A DNA stretch of 11,551 nt. Source: an uncultured Limnohabitans sp. (GTDB taxonomy: Bacteria; Pseudomonadota; Gammaproteobacteria; Burkholderiales; Burkholderiaceae_C). The DNA is taken from positions 1 to 11,551 of the forward strand of contig CALEYZ010000080.1 of assembly GCA_937928195.1 (NCBI GenBank), in the 5' to 3' direction. This document shows, in pieces, positions 1 to 6,205 of this stretch; within the stretch, counting starts at the first letter, position 1; each line of letters starts with the position of its first letter. The translations under genes and the position numbers were made by a program. The notes beneath the pieces were generated by a model. It had not been told where the DNA came from, did not search any database, and saw only the letters and a program-made list of their open reading frames with translations.

Positions 1-237
1 TTACCTGCGTTGCATTTCATTTTGAGTGACAACCGTTTAGGGGAGCGAAACGGTAATTTCTTCATTCAAAAATTGCGGGAAGAATTCAATGAAGACATTC
101 CAGCCTGCATCATCACAGCCGACACATCACCTCAACATTTGCAATTGTTTGATCAACTCAACATCCACGTCTTGTACAAACCTATCGACATTCAGTCGAT
201 TGAATCCTTCATTGCGAAGAGCCTCAATTCAAATTAG
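1..237 (+). CDS. Response-regulator receiver domain, C-terminal end (partial; probable hybrid histidine kinase tail)
   Basis: The frame is open from the first base and ends at a TAG at 235-237, so the gene starts outside the window and about 78 codons are visible. The fragment is the second half or more of a CheY-like receiver domain. It shows the phosphoacceptor Asp in ILSDNRLGERNG, the conserved Thr in CIITADTS at the end of a beta strand, and the conserved Lys in VLYKPID. The protein ends about 15 residues after that Lys, so the receiver is the last domain. This form (SDxRL plus an LREEFN-type helix) is common at the end of hybrid sensor kinases in Burkholderiales, but a stand-alone regulator cannot be excluded. 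No output domain follows. The 3' end overlaps the convergent minus-strand HTH gene by 14 bases, and no terminator separates them. The sensed signal and partner cannot be read from this fragment. Confidence 0.85.
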   Translation, partial: LPALHFILSDNRLGERNGNFFIQKLREEFNEDIPACIITADTSPQHLQLFDQLNIHVLYKPIDIQSIESFIAKSLNSN

Positions 238-601
238 GGCGAGGCAACGCTCTTGATTTTTGAATGAGTTTTGTATTTTTCAAAACTTGTTTTTTGATTT
301 GCAAAATTTGTGTTTCAAGAGCTTTTTGACTGTCTGACATGGCTTTGAGGTAATGCGTCGCCTCGTTGGTCAACACAGCAGCTTTGCCATTTTTGCCCCA
401 GACCACCAAATTGGCATCGAGCTGGTTTTCCCAAAACTTCAACTCGCCCCACACATGCCGATAAGAGCGCCCCAAGTACTTGGCAGCTTCACCAATGGAG
501 CCTTGAGAATTCAAACTTTCAAGCAATTCAACCAAGGGATGCCCTAATCCATTTCCCGTGGGCTTGTCTGTGAACTTGTACTCAATGGCAATGTATTTCA
601 T
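224..601 (-). CDS. ModE-like winged-helix DNA-binding protein (HTH domain only)
   Basis: This 125-residue protein has the N-terminal DNA-binding fold of ModE/LysR-like regulators. A helix-turn-helix spans about residues 24-56, with the motif GSIGEAAKYLGRSYRHVWGE. A beta wing spans about 63-78 (VVWGKNGKAAVLT), followed by a helical, Lys/Gln-rich tail (about 85-115) that may dimerise. ModE has molybdate-binding TOBE domains after this fold, and related Burkholderiales proteins fuse it to a periplasmic-binding-protein-like domain. Both are absent here, so the protein could bind DNA but has no recognisable ligand domain. It starts with ATG at 599-601 behind a poor ribosome-binding site, six bases after the stop of the small exported protein gene, so the two are probably co-transcribed. 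Its last 14 bases overlap the convergent receiver gene. It may be a functional small regulator or the remnant of a longer one; the target genes are unknown. Confidence 0.75.
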   Translation of the reverse strand: MKYIAIEYKFTDKPTGNGLGHPLVELLESLNSQGSIGEAAKYLGRSYRHVWGELKFWENQLDANLVVWGKNGKAAVLTNEATHYLKAMSDSQKALETQILQIKKQVLKNTKLIQKSRALPRPNLN

Positions 602-607
602 GACACT

Positions 608-949
608 TCAGGAGTCGCCCACGATTTCCGCCAGTGCTCGGCAAACGCGAACCGCTAGCGTTTTGGGTGGGGTTTGCGTTTGAATGGTTCCTTGCCCCGC
701 AGGCCCTTCATAGTCATAAAACGAACGAGAAGCCCCCTCGCTCCATTTGTCATAAGCTTTCAAGCAGTACATCGCACCATTGGGACAGACGCCCATGAAG
801 ACAAAAGTCGAGTCATCCTGCCCGAGTGAAGGCAAATTTTGCACACCCTCGGCTTTGGTTAAGGGTGCGGCTGAAATGACCAGTGTGCACAGAATGCCCT
901 GCAGCCATGGCTTGCTCAGAATAAGTCGATCGCCCAACGATTGCATCAT
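608..949 (-). CDS. Small exported protein of unknown function with three cysteines
   Basis: I do not recognise a family. From ATG 947-949 (a second ATG follows directly) the product is about 113 residues with a plausible Sec signal peptide. Its n-region carries Arg and Lys (GDRLILSKPW), the hydrophobic core is LQGILCTLVISAAPL, and a likely cleavage site lies after TKA. The mature part of about 80 residues contains VCPNGAMYCLKAYDKW and ends in an Ala/Val-rich helix with a third Cys (VRVCRALAE). The spacing suggests one disulphide plus a free Cys, expected in the periplasm. A GTG at 995-997, 16 codons upstream, has a better ribosome-binding site (GGAG eight bases before it). That start would add a second hydrophobic stretch and spoil the signal peptide, so start choice is uncertain. 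The stop lies six bases before the HTH gene, indicating a two-gene operon. No clear promoter is visible at 998-1059, which is shared with the divergent deacetylase gene. Confidence 0.55.
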   Translation of the reverse strand: MMQSLGDRLILSKPWLQGILCTLVISAAPLTKAEGVQNLPSLGQDDSTFVFMGVCPNGAMYCLKAYDKWSEGASRSFYDYEGPAGQGTIQTQTPPKTLAVRVCRALAEIVGDS

Positions 950-1059
950 AATGAAAGTGAAAATGAATGCAGAAATGGTAGGGCCGTTTGAATGCACTCA
1001 CAATTCTCCAAACGCTCTAGAACCTAAGCTCTGCAATCCTTAACACTCGCTTCTTTCAT

Positions 1060-2121
1060 ATGAAAATATTCAGCAATCAACACCACCAACTGCACCGAGG
1101 TCGACAGGAGATGTTCAGAGGCCGTTTGGTCGATTGCCATGAAGTTCCTCAGCGCCTCGACCATGTTTTAAGCGAGTTGGCACGGCGTCCTGTGGGTGAA
1201 TTGCTCATGCCACCGGCCAAACTCCCTTTGACTACGGCACTGCAAAGTGTGCATTCATCAGACTACTTGGACTTTCTTGAAAGCGCATGGGACGAATGGG
1301 TGAAGCTGAGTCCAGACAATGCCAGCCGAGACGCACTGCCCTCGGTTTGGCCGTTGCCCGGCAAACATGCCTTTCGAATGGACAAATCGCCTCTTAATTT
1401 TGCTGCCAGGCTGGGGCAATATGCCTTTGATGCAGGCACACCCTTGATGTCTGGCACCTGGATGGCCGCGCGTGAAGGCGCAGCCTGTGCTCTGGCCGCA
1501 GCGCAAGCCGTGTGCGCCGGCACTAAGGCGGCGGTAGCCTTAACGCGCCCACCAGGCCACCATGCAGGAAAAGCCTACATGGGTGGCTACTGCTTCCTCA
1601 ACAACGCTGCCATTGCGGCCCAACATTTAAGAAGCCAAGGCAAGCAACGTGTGGCGGTTCTTGACATTGACTACCACCATGGCAACGGCACGCAAGCCAT
1701 CTTTGATGAACGGCCCGATGTCTACACGGTCTCAATCCATGGCGATCCCCAAACGGAGTACCCCTTCTTTTTAGGCCACGCCGATGAACGCGGTTCTGAC
1801 GCCGGTGAAGGCTACAACCTGAACTTGCCCTTGCCCAAAGGCACTGAATTTGAAACTTGGTACCTGACTTTGCAACAAGCCCTTCAGGCCATTGCAGACT
1901 ATGCGCCTCAAGCCTTGGTTGTGCCCCTGGGTTTGGACACTTATGAAGGCGATCCGATCAGCGGATTCAAGCTTCAATCAGCCGATTACATTCAAGTTGG
2001 CCGTGCCCTCGCCTCCTTGCGATTGCCCACGGTGTTCACACTTGAAGGCGGTTATGCCGTCGCTGACTTTGGCATCAACACGGTCAATGTGCTTGAAGGT
2101 TTTCAGACCCCGTCAGTTTGA
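1060..2121 (+). CDS. Acetylpolyamine amidohydrolase / histone deacetylase family protein
   Basis: This is a zinc-dependent deacetylase of the arginase/deacetylase fold, 353 residues, which is full length for bacterial acetylpolyamine amidohydrolases (about 340). Visible family motifs are the catalytic His pair in RPPGHHA (His167, His168), zinc ligands Asp204 and His206 in DIDYHHGNGTQ, the third zinc ligand Asp293 in GLDTYEGDP, and the transition-state Tyr332 in LEGGY. The N-terminus (MKIFSNQHHQLHRGR...) matches the usual start of this family, which supports ATG 1060 although no Shine-Dalgarno sequence precedes it. A later ATG at 1111 has AGGAG directly abutting it and is unlikely. The family removes acetyl groups from acetylated polyamines or related small amides in the cytoplasm; the substrate here is inferred from the family only. 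The gene stands alone, divergent from the exported-protein gene, and ends just before a bidirectional terminator shared with the permease gene. Confidence 0.92.
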   Translation: MKIFSNQHHQLHRGRQEMFRGRLVDCHEVPQRLDHVLSELARRPVGELLMPPAKLPLTTALQSVHSSDYLDFLESAWDEWVKLSPDNASRDALPSVWPLPGKHAFRMDKSPLNFAARLGQYAFDAGTPLMSGTWMAAREGAACALAAAQAVCAGTKAAVALTRPPGHHAGKAYMGGYCFLNNAAIAAQHLRSQGKQRVAVLDIDYHHGNGTQAIFDERPDVYTVSIHGDPQTEYPFFLGHADERGSDAGEGYNLNLPLPKGTEFETWYLTLQQALQAIADYAPQALVVPLGLDTYEGDPISGFKLQSADYIQVGRALASLRLPTVFTLEGGYAVADFGINTVNVLEGFQTPSV

Positions 2122-2135
2122 TGATGACACAATAA

Positions 2136-2161
2136 AAAAGGCCAGCAGTTGCTGGCCTTTT
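2136..2161. terminator. Bidirectional intrinsic terminator
   Basis: A hairpin has arms GGCCAGC (2140-2146) and GCTGGCC (2151-2157) and a four-base loop. It is flanked by AAAA on the left and TTTT on the right, so each strand reads as a GC stem followed by T residues. It sits between the convergent ends of the deacetylase gene (2121) and the permease gene (2187) and can serve both. Confidence 0.9.
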
Positions 2162-2186
2162 GATTGAACGATCAAAGGTGGCAGGC

Positions 2187-3677
2187 TTAATGCGCATCCA
2201 CTTGTTTAGCCGCTTCAACAGCATCACGTGTATCGCCTTGCGCTCCGTTGAAAAACAAGTTCAACAGCACAGCACTGATAGACGCCAGCAAAATACCGGA
2301 CTCAATCAGAGGGTGAAGGTTGTGAGGCATCCACTGCTTGAAGTTAGGTGCAATCAGCGGAATCATGCCAATGCCAATCGAGATGGCCACAATCATGGCG
2401 TTGTAGGAGTTTTTCTTGAAGTCAACGTTGCTCAGAATGCGAATGCCGGTGGCAGCCACCATACCAAACATCACCAAGCCTGCGCCACCCAAGACCACCG
2501 TGGGCAAGGACTCAATCAAAGCAGCCATTTTGGGCAACAGGCCCAAAGCGACCAAAATCAAGCCACCCGCCACACATACAAATCGGCTCTTCACGCCCGT
2601 CACAGCCACCAAGCCGACGTTTTGAGAGAAGCTGGTGTAGGGGAACGTGTTGAAAACACCGCCCAACAAAGTACCCAAACCGTCTGTTCGCAAGCCCCGT
2701 GTGAGTGCGTCCTGATCGACTTTTTTATCGGTCATTTCACCAAGTGCCAAGAACATACCGGTGGACTCAATCATCACCACAATCATCACCAAGGTCATGG
2801 TGAGGATGAGGACAGGATCGAACACAGGCATTCCAAAATGGAATGGCAAGACCACGTCGAACCAAGCCGCTTTGGCAACTTTGTCAAAGTTCATCAGGCC
2901 CATGGCTGAAGCCACAATGCCGCCCACCACAATGCCCAACAGGACCGAGATGTTGGCGATGAAACCCTTGGCGTACTTTGAAATCAGCATGATGGTGACC
3001 AACACCAAGGAAGCGATGCCAACTCCCGTCAAATCAGCGTACTTGGGGTTGGGCAGCTTAGGCAACAAGGCCAGATCCTTGGGAATGGCTGGCAAGGTTG
3101 AACCAGGCGCACTCGCTGCCGCTGCTGCTGCATCCAACCATTGCTTGTGCTCGGGATTCACAATGCTAGGCGCTGTGGGACCGACAGGGTTCCCGAAAAT
3201 CCAGTTGATACCAATGCGCATCAAGCTGATACCAATCACAGCAATGATGGTGCCTGTGACCACCGGTGGGAAGAACTTCAGCATGCGGCTCACTGCGGGT
3301 GCAATCAGAATCGATATCACACCGGCACCGATGATGGCACCAAAGATCAGTTGCGCACCCAACTCACCCGAGTTGGCGTTGGCCATGGCCACCATAGGCG
3401 CAACAGATGCAAAGGTGACGCCCATCATCACGGGCAAACGAATGCCAAACCATTGGGTTGCACCGAGTGACTGAATCAAGGTCACCAAGCCGCAACAAAA
3501 CAGGTCGGCAGAAATGAGATAGGCCACATCTTGCGGGCTGAGCTTGAGTGCGCGCCCCACAATCAGCGGAACCGCAACGGCACCGGCATACATGACCAAA
3601 ACGTGCTGCAGGCCCAATGCGGCCAGCTTGCCTGTTGGTAGTTTTTCATCCACGGGATGATTGGATACGTCACTCAT
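2187..3677 (-). CDS. NCS2 family nucleobase:cation symporter (xanthine/uracil permease type)
   Basis: This is an inner-membrane purine or pyrimidine base importer, probably driven by protons, 496 residues with about 14 hydrophobic segments. Key NCS2 features are visible: Gln24-His25 in the first segment (LQHVLVMYAGAVAVPLI), Glu304 in MIESTGMFLALGE, Asp332 in LRTDGLG, and the signature FNTFPYTSFSQNVGLVAVTG (Gln352, Asn353) followed by SR. These positions resemble the E. coli xanthine permease XanP more than UraA, so xanthine or urate is the likelier substrate class; this is inference. A polar loop at about residues 164-210 is long and holds a poly-Ala run (LDAAAAAASAPG). Start ATG 3675-3677 has GGGAG about seven bases upstream. 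It is transcribed alone from a good promoter at 3746-3774 and ends before a bidirectional terminator. No purine-catabolism gene lies next to it in this window. Confidence 0.92.
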   Translation of the reverse strand: MSDVSNHPVDEKLPTGKLAALGLQHVLVMYAGAVAVPLIVGRALKLSPQDVAYLISADLFCCGLVTLIQSLGATQWFGIRLPVMMGVTFASVAPMVAMANANSGELGAQLIFGAIIGAGVISILIAPAVSRMLKFFPPVVTGTIIAVIGISLMRIGINWIFGNPVGPTAPSIVNPEHKQWLDAAAAAASAPGSTLPAIPKDLALLPKLPNPKYADLTGVGIASLVLVTIMLISKYAKGFIANISVLLGIVVGGIVASAMGLMNFDKVAKAAWFDVVLPFHFGMPVFDPVLILTMTLVMIVVMIESTGMFLALGEMTDKKVDQDALTRGLRTDGLGTLLGGVFNTFPYTSFSQNVGLVAVTGVKSRFVCVAGGLILVALGLLPKMAALIESLPTVVLGGAGLVMFGMVAATGIRILSNVDFKKNSYNAMIVAISIGIGMIPLIAPNFKQWMPHNLHPLIESGILLASISAVLLNLFFNGAQGDTRDAVEAAKQVDAH

Positions 3678-3745
3678 GTGTGTCTCCCACTTTGAGGGTT
3701 TTGAGGTTTGGCGCTCAATTGAACGCCCTTAACTGCACACGGAAC

Positions 3746-3774
3746 TGTATACAATTTGAGATAAGAAATGTCTA
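3746..3774 (-). promoter_or_regulatory. Sigma70-type promoter of the permease gene with operator-like palindrome over the -10
   Basis: Read on the minus strand, a -35 box TAGACA (3769-3774, five of six consensus bases) is followed after exactly 17 bases by a -10 box TATACA (3746-3751). The -10 lies inside a perfect 8-bp palindrome TGTATACA (3746-3753), extending imperfectly to 14 bp (3743-3756). This resembles operators of FadR-type GntR repressors, and its position over the -10 suits repression. The predicted leader is about 60 bases, ending in a GGGAG ribosome-binding site. The identity of the repressor is inference. Confidence 0.6.
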
Positions 3775-3810
3775 TGGAAAACCCTAGCCTGGACACCTCA
3801 GAACAAAGGA

Positions 3811-3829
3811 TGAGCCCGGCTAGGGCTCA
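3811..3829 (-). terminator. Probable intrinsic terminator after fbpA
   Basis: A 7-bp perfect stem, TGAGCCC (3811-3817) with GGGCTCA (3823-3829), and a five-base loop lie nine bases beyond the fbpA stop codon. On the minus strand the stem is followed by TCCTTTGTTCTG, only a broken T tract, so termination may be partial. Read-through would enter the permease promoter region. Confidence 0.55.
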
Positions 3830-3837
3830 ATGATGGT

Positions 3838-4917
3838 TTATTTGAAACCCACTCGGTCCAACATTTGCTGCACCTTGATTTGGTTCATGCCAACAGCACT
3901 GATCGGCAAGACTTCGCTTTTAAAACTGCCACCCGACATGGCTTTCAATGCAGGATTCTCAAAGCTCACGCCCTTGGCAACAGGCCATTCGTTATTGCCA
4001 TTCGCAAAATGATTCTGAGCAGATGCGCTCGCCAGGTATTCCAGAAACTTAACAGCACTTTCAGTGTTCTTTGAATTCTTGGCAACAGCACCCCCTGCAA
4101 TGTTCAAGTGAGTGCCCCAGCTTGACTGATTCGGAAACACCACACCTACTTTTTCAGCCATTGCTTTTTCAGCAGGGTTGGTCGATCTGATCAAGCGCGC
4201 AAGGTAGTAAGTGTTGGTCACCGCGACACCACACTCGCCCGTGGCCACGCCTTTAATTTGATCGGTATCGCCACCCGCAGGGTTGCGCGCCATGTTGGCA
4301 ACCAAGCCCTTCAACCATACTTCGGTTTGTTGTGGGCCAAGGTGTTCGGTCATGGCACCAAACAAGCTGAGGTTGTAGGGGTGTGATCCAGAGCGAATGC
4401 ACAATTTGCCTTTGAACATCGGATCGGCCAGTTTTTCATAACTGTCCACATCTGTTTTTTTGAATTTCAGTTTGTCATACACAACAACCCGAGCTCTTGT
4501 AGACAGCCCAAACCAAGGGATACCGCCGTTGTCTGATCGCTTTGCCCTGAGATTTTCAGGAATCGCCTCTTCCAGCAGCCTGGATTTAATGGGCAAGAAC
4601 AGTCCATCCACTTCTGCACGCCATAAGCGCGCAGCATCGACCAGCAAAATGACATCGGCAGGCGATGCGGCACCTTCAGCTTTCAAACGGGTCAAGATAC
4701 CCGAGTCATCTGCATCAACCCTGTTAATTTTGATACCGGTCAATTTAGTGAAATCGCTGTACAAAGCCTCGTCCGTGGGATAGTGACGCGCAGAGTAAAT
4801 ATTGATGCTTGCACTAGCAGTTTGCGCACCGGCAACAAACGAGAGTGTGCTGAGACCTGAGATAGCGATCAGTGCCGCAAATTTAATTGCTTTACTTTTG
4901 AATGATTTATTGCTCAT
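3838..4917 (-). CDS. fbpA: Ferric iron ABC transporter, periplasmic substrate-binding protein
   Basis: This 359-residue protein is the Fe(3+)-capturing component of an FbpABC/FutA-type importer. It begins with a Sec signal peptide: a Lys-rich start (SNKSFKSKAIK), a hydrophobic core ending near residue 30, and a likely cut around AQTASA. The mature part is a class II periplasmic binding protein. Family marks are NIYSARHYPTDE (Tyr41, His45, Tyr46), Tyr181 in SHPYNLS, and the tandem tyrosines 237-238 in TNTYYLARL, which in FbpA/FutA proteins ligate iron. SWGTHLNIAGGAV is also typical of the family. Length matches the family. ATG 4915-4917 is preceded by GAGGG at good spacing. The gene is downstream of fbpC on the same strand with a 95-base gap holding its own Fur-box-like promoter, so it can be expressed more strongly than the ATPase. 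The metal is Fe(3+) by homology; iron alone versus iron-chelate cannot be decided from sequence. Confidence 0.92.
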   Translation of the reverse strand: MSNKSFKSKAIKFAALIAISGLSTLSFVAGAQTASASINIYSARHYPTDEALYSDFTKLTGIKINRVDADDSGILTRLKAEGAASPADVILLVDAARLWRAEVDGLFLPIKSRLLEEAIPENLRAKRSDNGGIPWFGLSTRARVVVYDKLKFKKTDVDSYEKLADPMFKGKLCIRSGSHPYNLSLFGAMTEHLGPQQTEVWLKGLVANMARNPAGGDTDQIKGVATGECGVAVTNTYYLARLIRSTNPAEKAMAEKVGVVFPNQSSWGTHLNIAGGAVAKNSKNTESAVKFLEYLASASAQNHFANGNNEWPVAKGVSFENPALKAMSGGSFKSEVLPISAVGMNQIKVQQMLDRVGFK

Positions 4918-4948
4918 TTTGACCCTCGTTGAGTGTGTGAATGAGCAA

Positions 4949-4981
4949 ATTCTACATCAAACAAGAATGATTCGTATTTGC
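4949..4981 (-). promoter_or_regulatory. Putative Fur-regulated promoter of fbpA
   Basis: On the minus strand, positions 4981-4963 match the 19-base Fur consensus (GATAATGATAATCATTATC) at 12 of 19 positions by my hand alignment. A second partial match (10 of 19, plus-strand sense) overlaps it at 4980-4998. A -10-like TAGAAT lies at 4949-4954 and has a weak -35, so the Fur box covers the expected -35/spacer region. The predicted start of transcription is about 25 bases before the fbpA ATG. Iron repression of a ferric importer is established biology; the site here is a hand-made prediction. Confidence 0.5.
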
Positions 4982-5012
4982 AAATGAGAATGTGGAAGAA
5001 AAAATTGCACTG

Positions 5013-6083
5013 TCAAGGATTTGGCAGATCGAAGGTGACCACATGGTCTACCTCCGCACGAATGCCAATCCACTCACCCACTCTGTGATCGTGATGGCTG
5101 GGCACATGTGCCAGTAGCGTCTCACCTGACTTCAAACGCAATGTGTACAAAAACTCGGAGCCCCGAAATGATTTGCGAACGATTTGAGCTTGGACTGGCG
5201 CCAGGTCATCATGAACGATGTCATCGGCACGAAGCAAGACGTCACATGAGACCTCTTGGCCATCCGAAAGCTCGGATGTATCAAGGTCATCAGTCAACAA
5301 GCCAATGACGGTTTGCACTTCCATTCGTCCGTTCACTTGTCTGCGTAGACCTGGTATAAAAACCCCATGGCCAATGAACTCGGCCACAAACCTAGAAGCA
5401 GGTCGGTGGTAAAGGTGATAGGCACTGTCCCACTGCGACAACTGACCGTCTTGAATCACGCCGATCACATCACCTATAGCAAACGCCTCCATTTGGTCGT
5501 GCGTTACAAACAGTGCCGTTGCATTGGCTGCTTTTAAGATGGCACGAATTTCAAGCGCCAGGCGCTCACGCAAATCAACATCGAGGTTGGAAAACGGCTC
5601 GTCGAGCAAGAGCAAGTCTGGCTTGGGCGCAAGCGCACGGGCCAAGGCGACCCGTTGCTGTTGGCCCCCCGAAAGCTCATGAGGATATCGATCTCGAACA
5701 TCGTCCAGGCCAACCAACTGCAAGACTTCGTGAATGCGCGAAAATTTGTCAGCGTCACTCTGACCATGCAGGCCAAACGCTATGTTTTTTGCCACAGTCA
5801 AGTGAGGAAACAACGCATAGTCTTGGAAGACCATGCCCATGCGACGGTTTTCTGGTGGAGCGGTCCATCCCGAACGACTGACAATGCAATCGGACAACGC
5901 AACCTCGCCGGCAGCCACCGGCTCTAGCCCCGCAATGGCTCGTAACAGGCTTGTTTTACCGCATCCTGAGGGGCCGATTAAGACACCAATCTGTCCAGCC
6001 TGAAGGGACAGAGAAACACTTTGCACCGCTGGCTTTTGTTGGCCAGCGTAACGCACGTCAACTTGATGGAGGGTCAAAAACAT
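5013..6083 (-). CDS. fbpC: Ferric iron ABC transporter, ATP-binding protein
   Basis: This 356-residue cytoplasmic ATPase powers the FbpABC importer. All nucleotide-binding motifs are present in order: Walker A GPSGCGKT (37-44), Q-loop FQDYALFPHL (Gln87), signature LSGGQQQRVALARAL (from 137), Walker B LLLLDEP (157-163), D-loop SNLD and switch His195 in VTHDQ. A C-terminal TOBE-like region (about 240-356) follows, as usual in the FbpC/PotA group of importers. Length is normal for the family. The only sensible start is ATG 6081-6083, which has no Shine-Dalgarno sequence. The predicted -10 box ends six bases upstream of it, implying a leaderless transcript. It is divergent from fbpB and leads into fbpA. 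No terminator is visible between fbpC and fbpA, so read-through is likely. A sulphate or spermidine transporter ATPase would look similar; the flanking fbpA and fbpB genes decide the assignment. Confidence 0.9.
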   Translation of the reverse strand: MFLTLHQVDVRYAGQQKPAVQSVSLSLQAGQIGVLIGPSGCGKTSLLRAIAGLEPVAAGEVALSDCIVSRSGWTAPPENRRMGMVFQDYALFPHLTVAKNIAFGLHGQSDADKFSRIHEVLQLVGLDDVRDRYPHELSGGQQQRVALARALAPKPDLLLLDEPFSNLDVDLRERLALEIRAILKAANATALFVTHDQMEAFAIGDVIGVIQDGQLSQWDSAYHLYHRPASRFVAEFIGHGVFIPGLRRQVNGRMEVQTVIGLLTDDLDTSELSDGQEVSCDVLLRADDIVHDDLAPVQAQIVRKSFRGSEFLYTLRLKSGETLLAHVPSHHDHRVGEWIGIRAEVDHVVTFDLPNP

Positions 6084-6089
6084 ATGCGG

Positions 6090-6144
6090 ATTGTAAGGAC
6101 TGACACATCAGATGTGATTTTGATTCGCGCAACATCCTTACAAT
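6090..6144. promoter_or_regulatory. Compact symmetric divergent promoter between fbpC and fbpB
   Basis: A perfect 10-bp inverted repeat, ATTGTAAGGA (6090-6099) and TCCTTACAAT (6135-6144), brackets 35 bases. Each arm ends outward in TACAAT, a five-of-six match to the -10 consensus, one for each strand. The minus-strand -10 ends six bases before the fbpC ATG. The plus-strand -10 ends seven bases before an ATG at 6152. Inside lies a second perfect inverted repeat, CACATC-A-GATGTG (6104-6116), overlapping a possible fbpC -35 (minus-strand ATCACA, 6113-6118, 17-base spacer). The plus-strand -35 is poor. The inner palindrome could be an operator; its protein is unknown. Confidence 0.55.
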
Positions 6145-6205
6145 TCTGTCCATGCAATGCTTGAGTGCATGTGCGTTGCCATTGATATCACTCTGGAATC
6201 TTCCC

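Noticed and set aside
780..1043. Plus-strand frame opposite the small exported protein
   Set aside because: It has no ribosome-binding site or family pattern and runs into the deacetylase promoter region; the minus-strand frame has a signal peptide and operon context.
2160..2909. Long plus-strand frame antisense to the permease gene
   Set aside because: Its translation is His/Gln/Asn-rich with no hydrophobic or domain pattern, while the opposite strand encodes a complete NCS2 permease; it is a shadow frame.
2761..3474. Second plus-strand frame of about 237 codons antisense to the permease gene
   Set aside because: Composition reflects reversed membrane-protein codons (Met/Ala/Pro/Thr-rich); no start signals and no family resemblance.
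3678..3745. Purine riboswitch in the permease leader
   Set aside because: The predicted leader is only about 60 bases and I could not find the three-way junction core or loop sequences; purine riboswitches are also rare in betaproteobacteria.
5011..5016. Perfect TTGACA (minus strand) as the -35 of the fbpA promoter
   Set aside because: No acceptable -10 hexamer is found 16-18 bases downstream, and the box spans the fbpC stop codon; the TAGAAT at 4949-4954 near the Fur-like site fits better.
5513..5881. Plus-strand frame antisense to fbpC
   Set aside because: The minus strand here carries the Walker A, signature and Walker B motifs of the ATPase; the antisense frame is a shadow.
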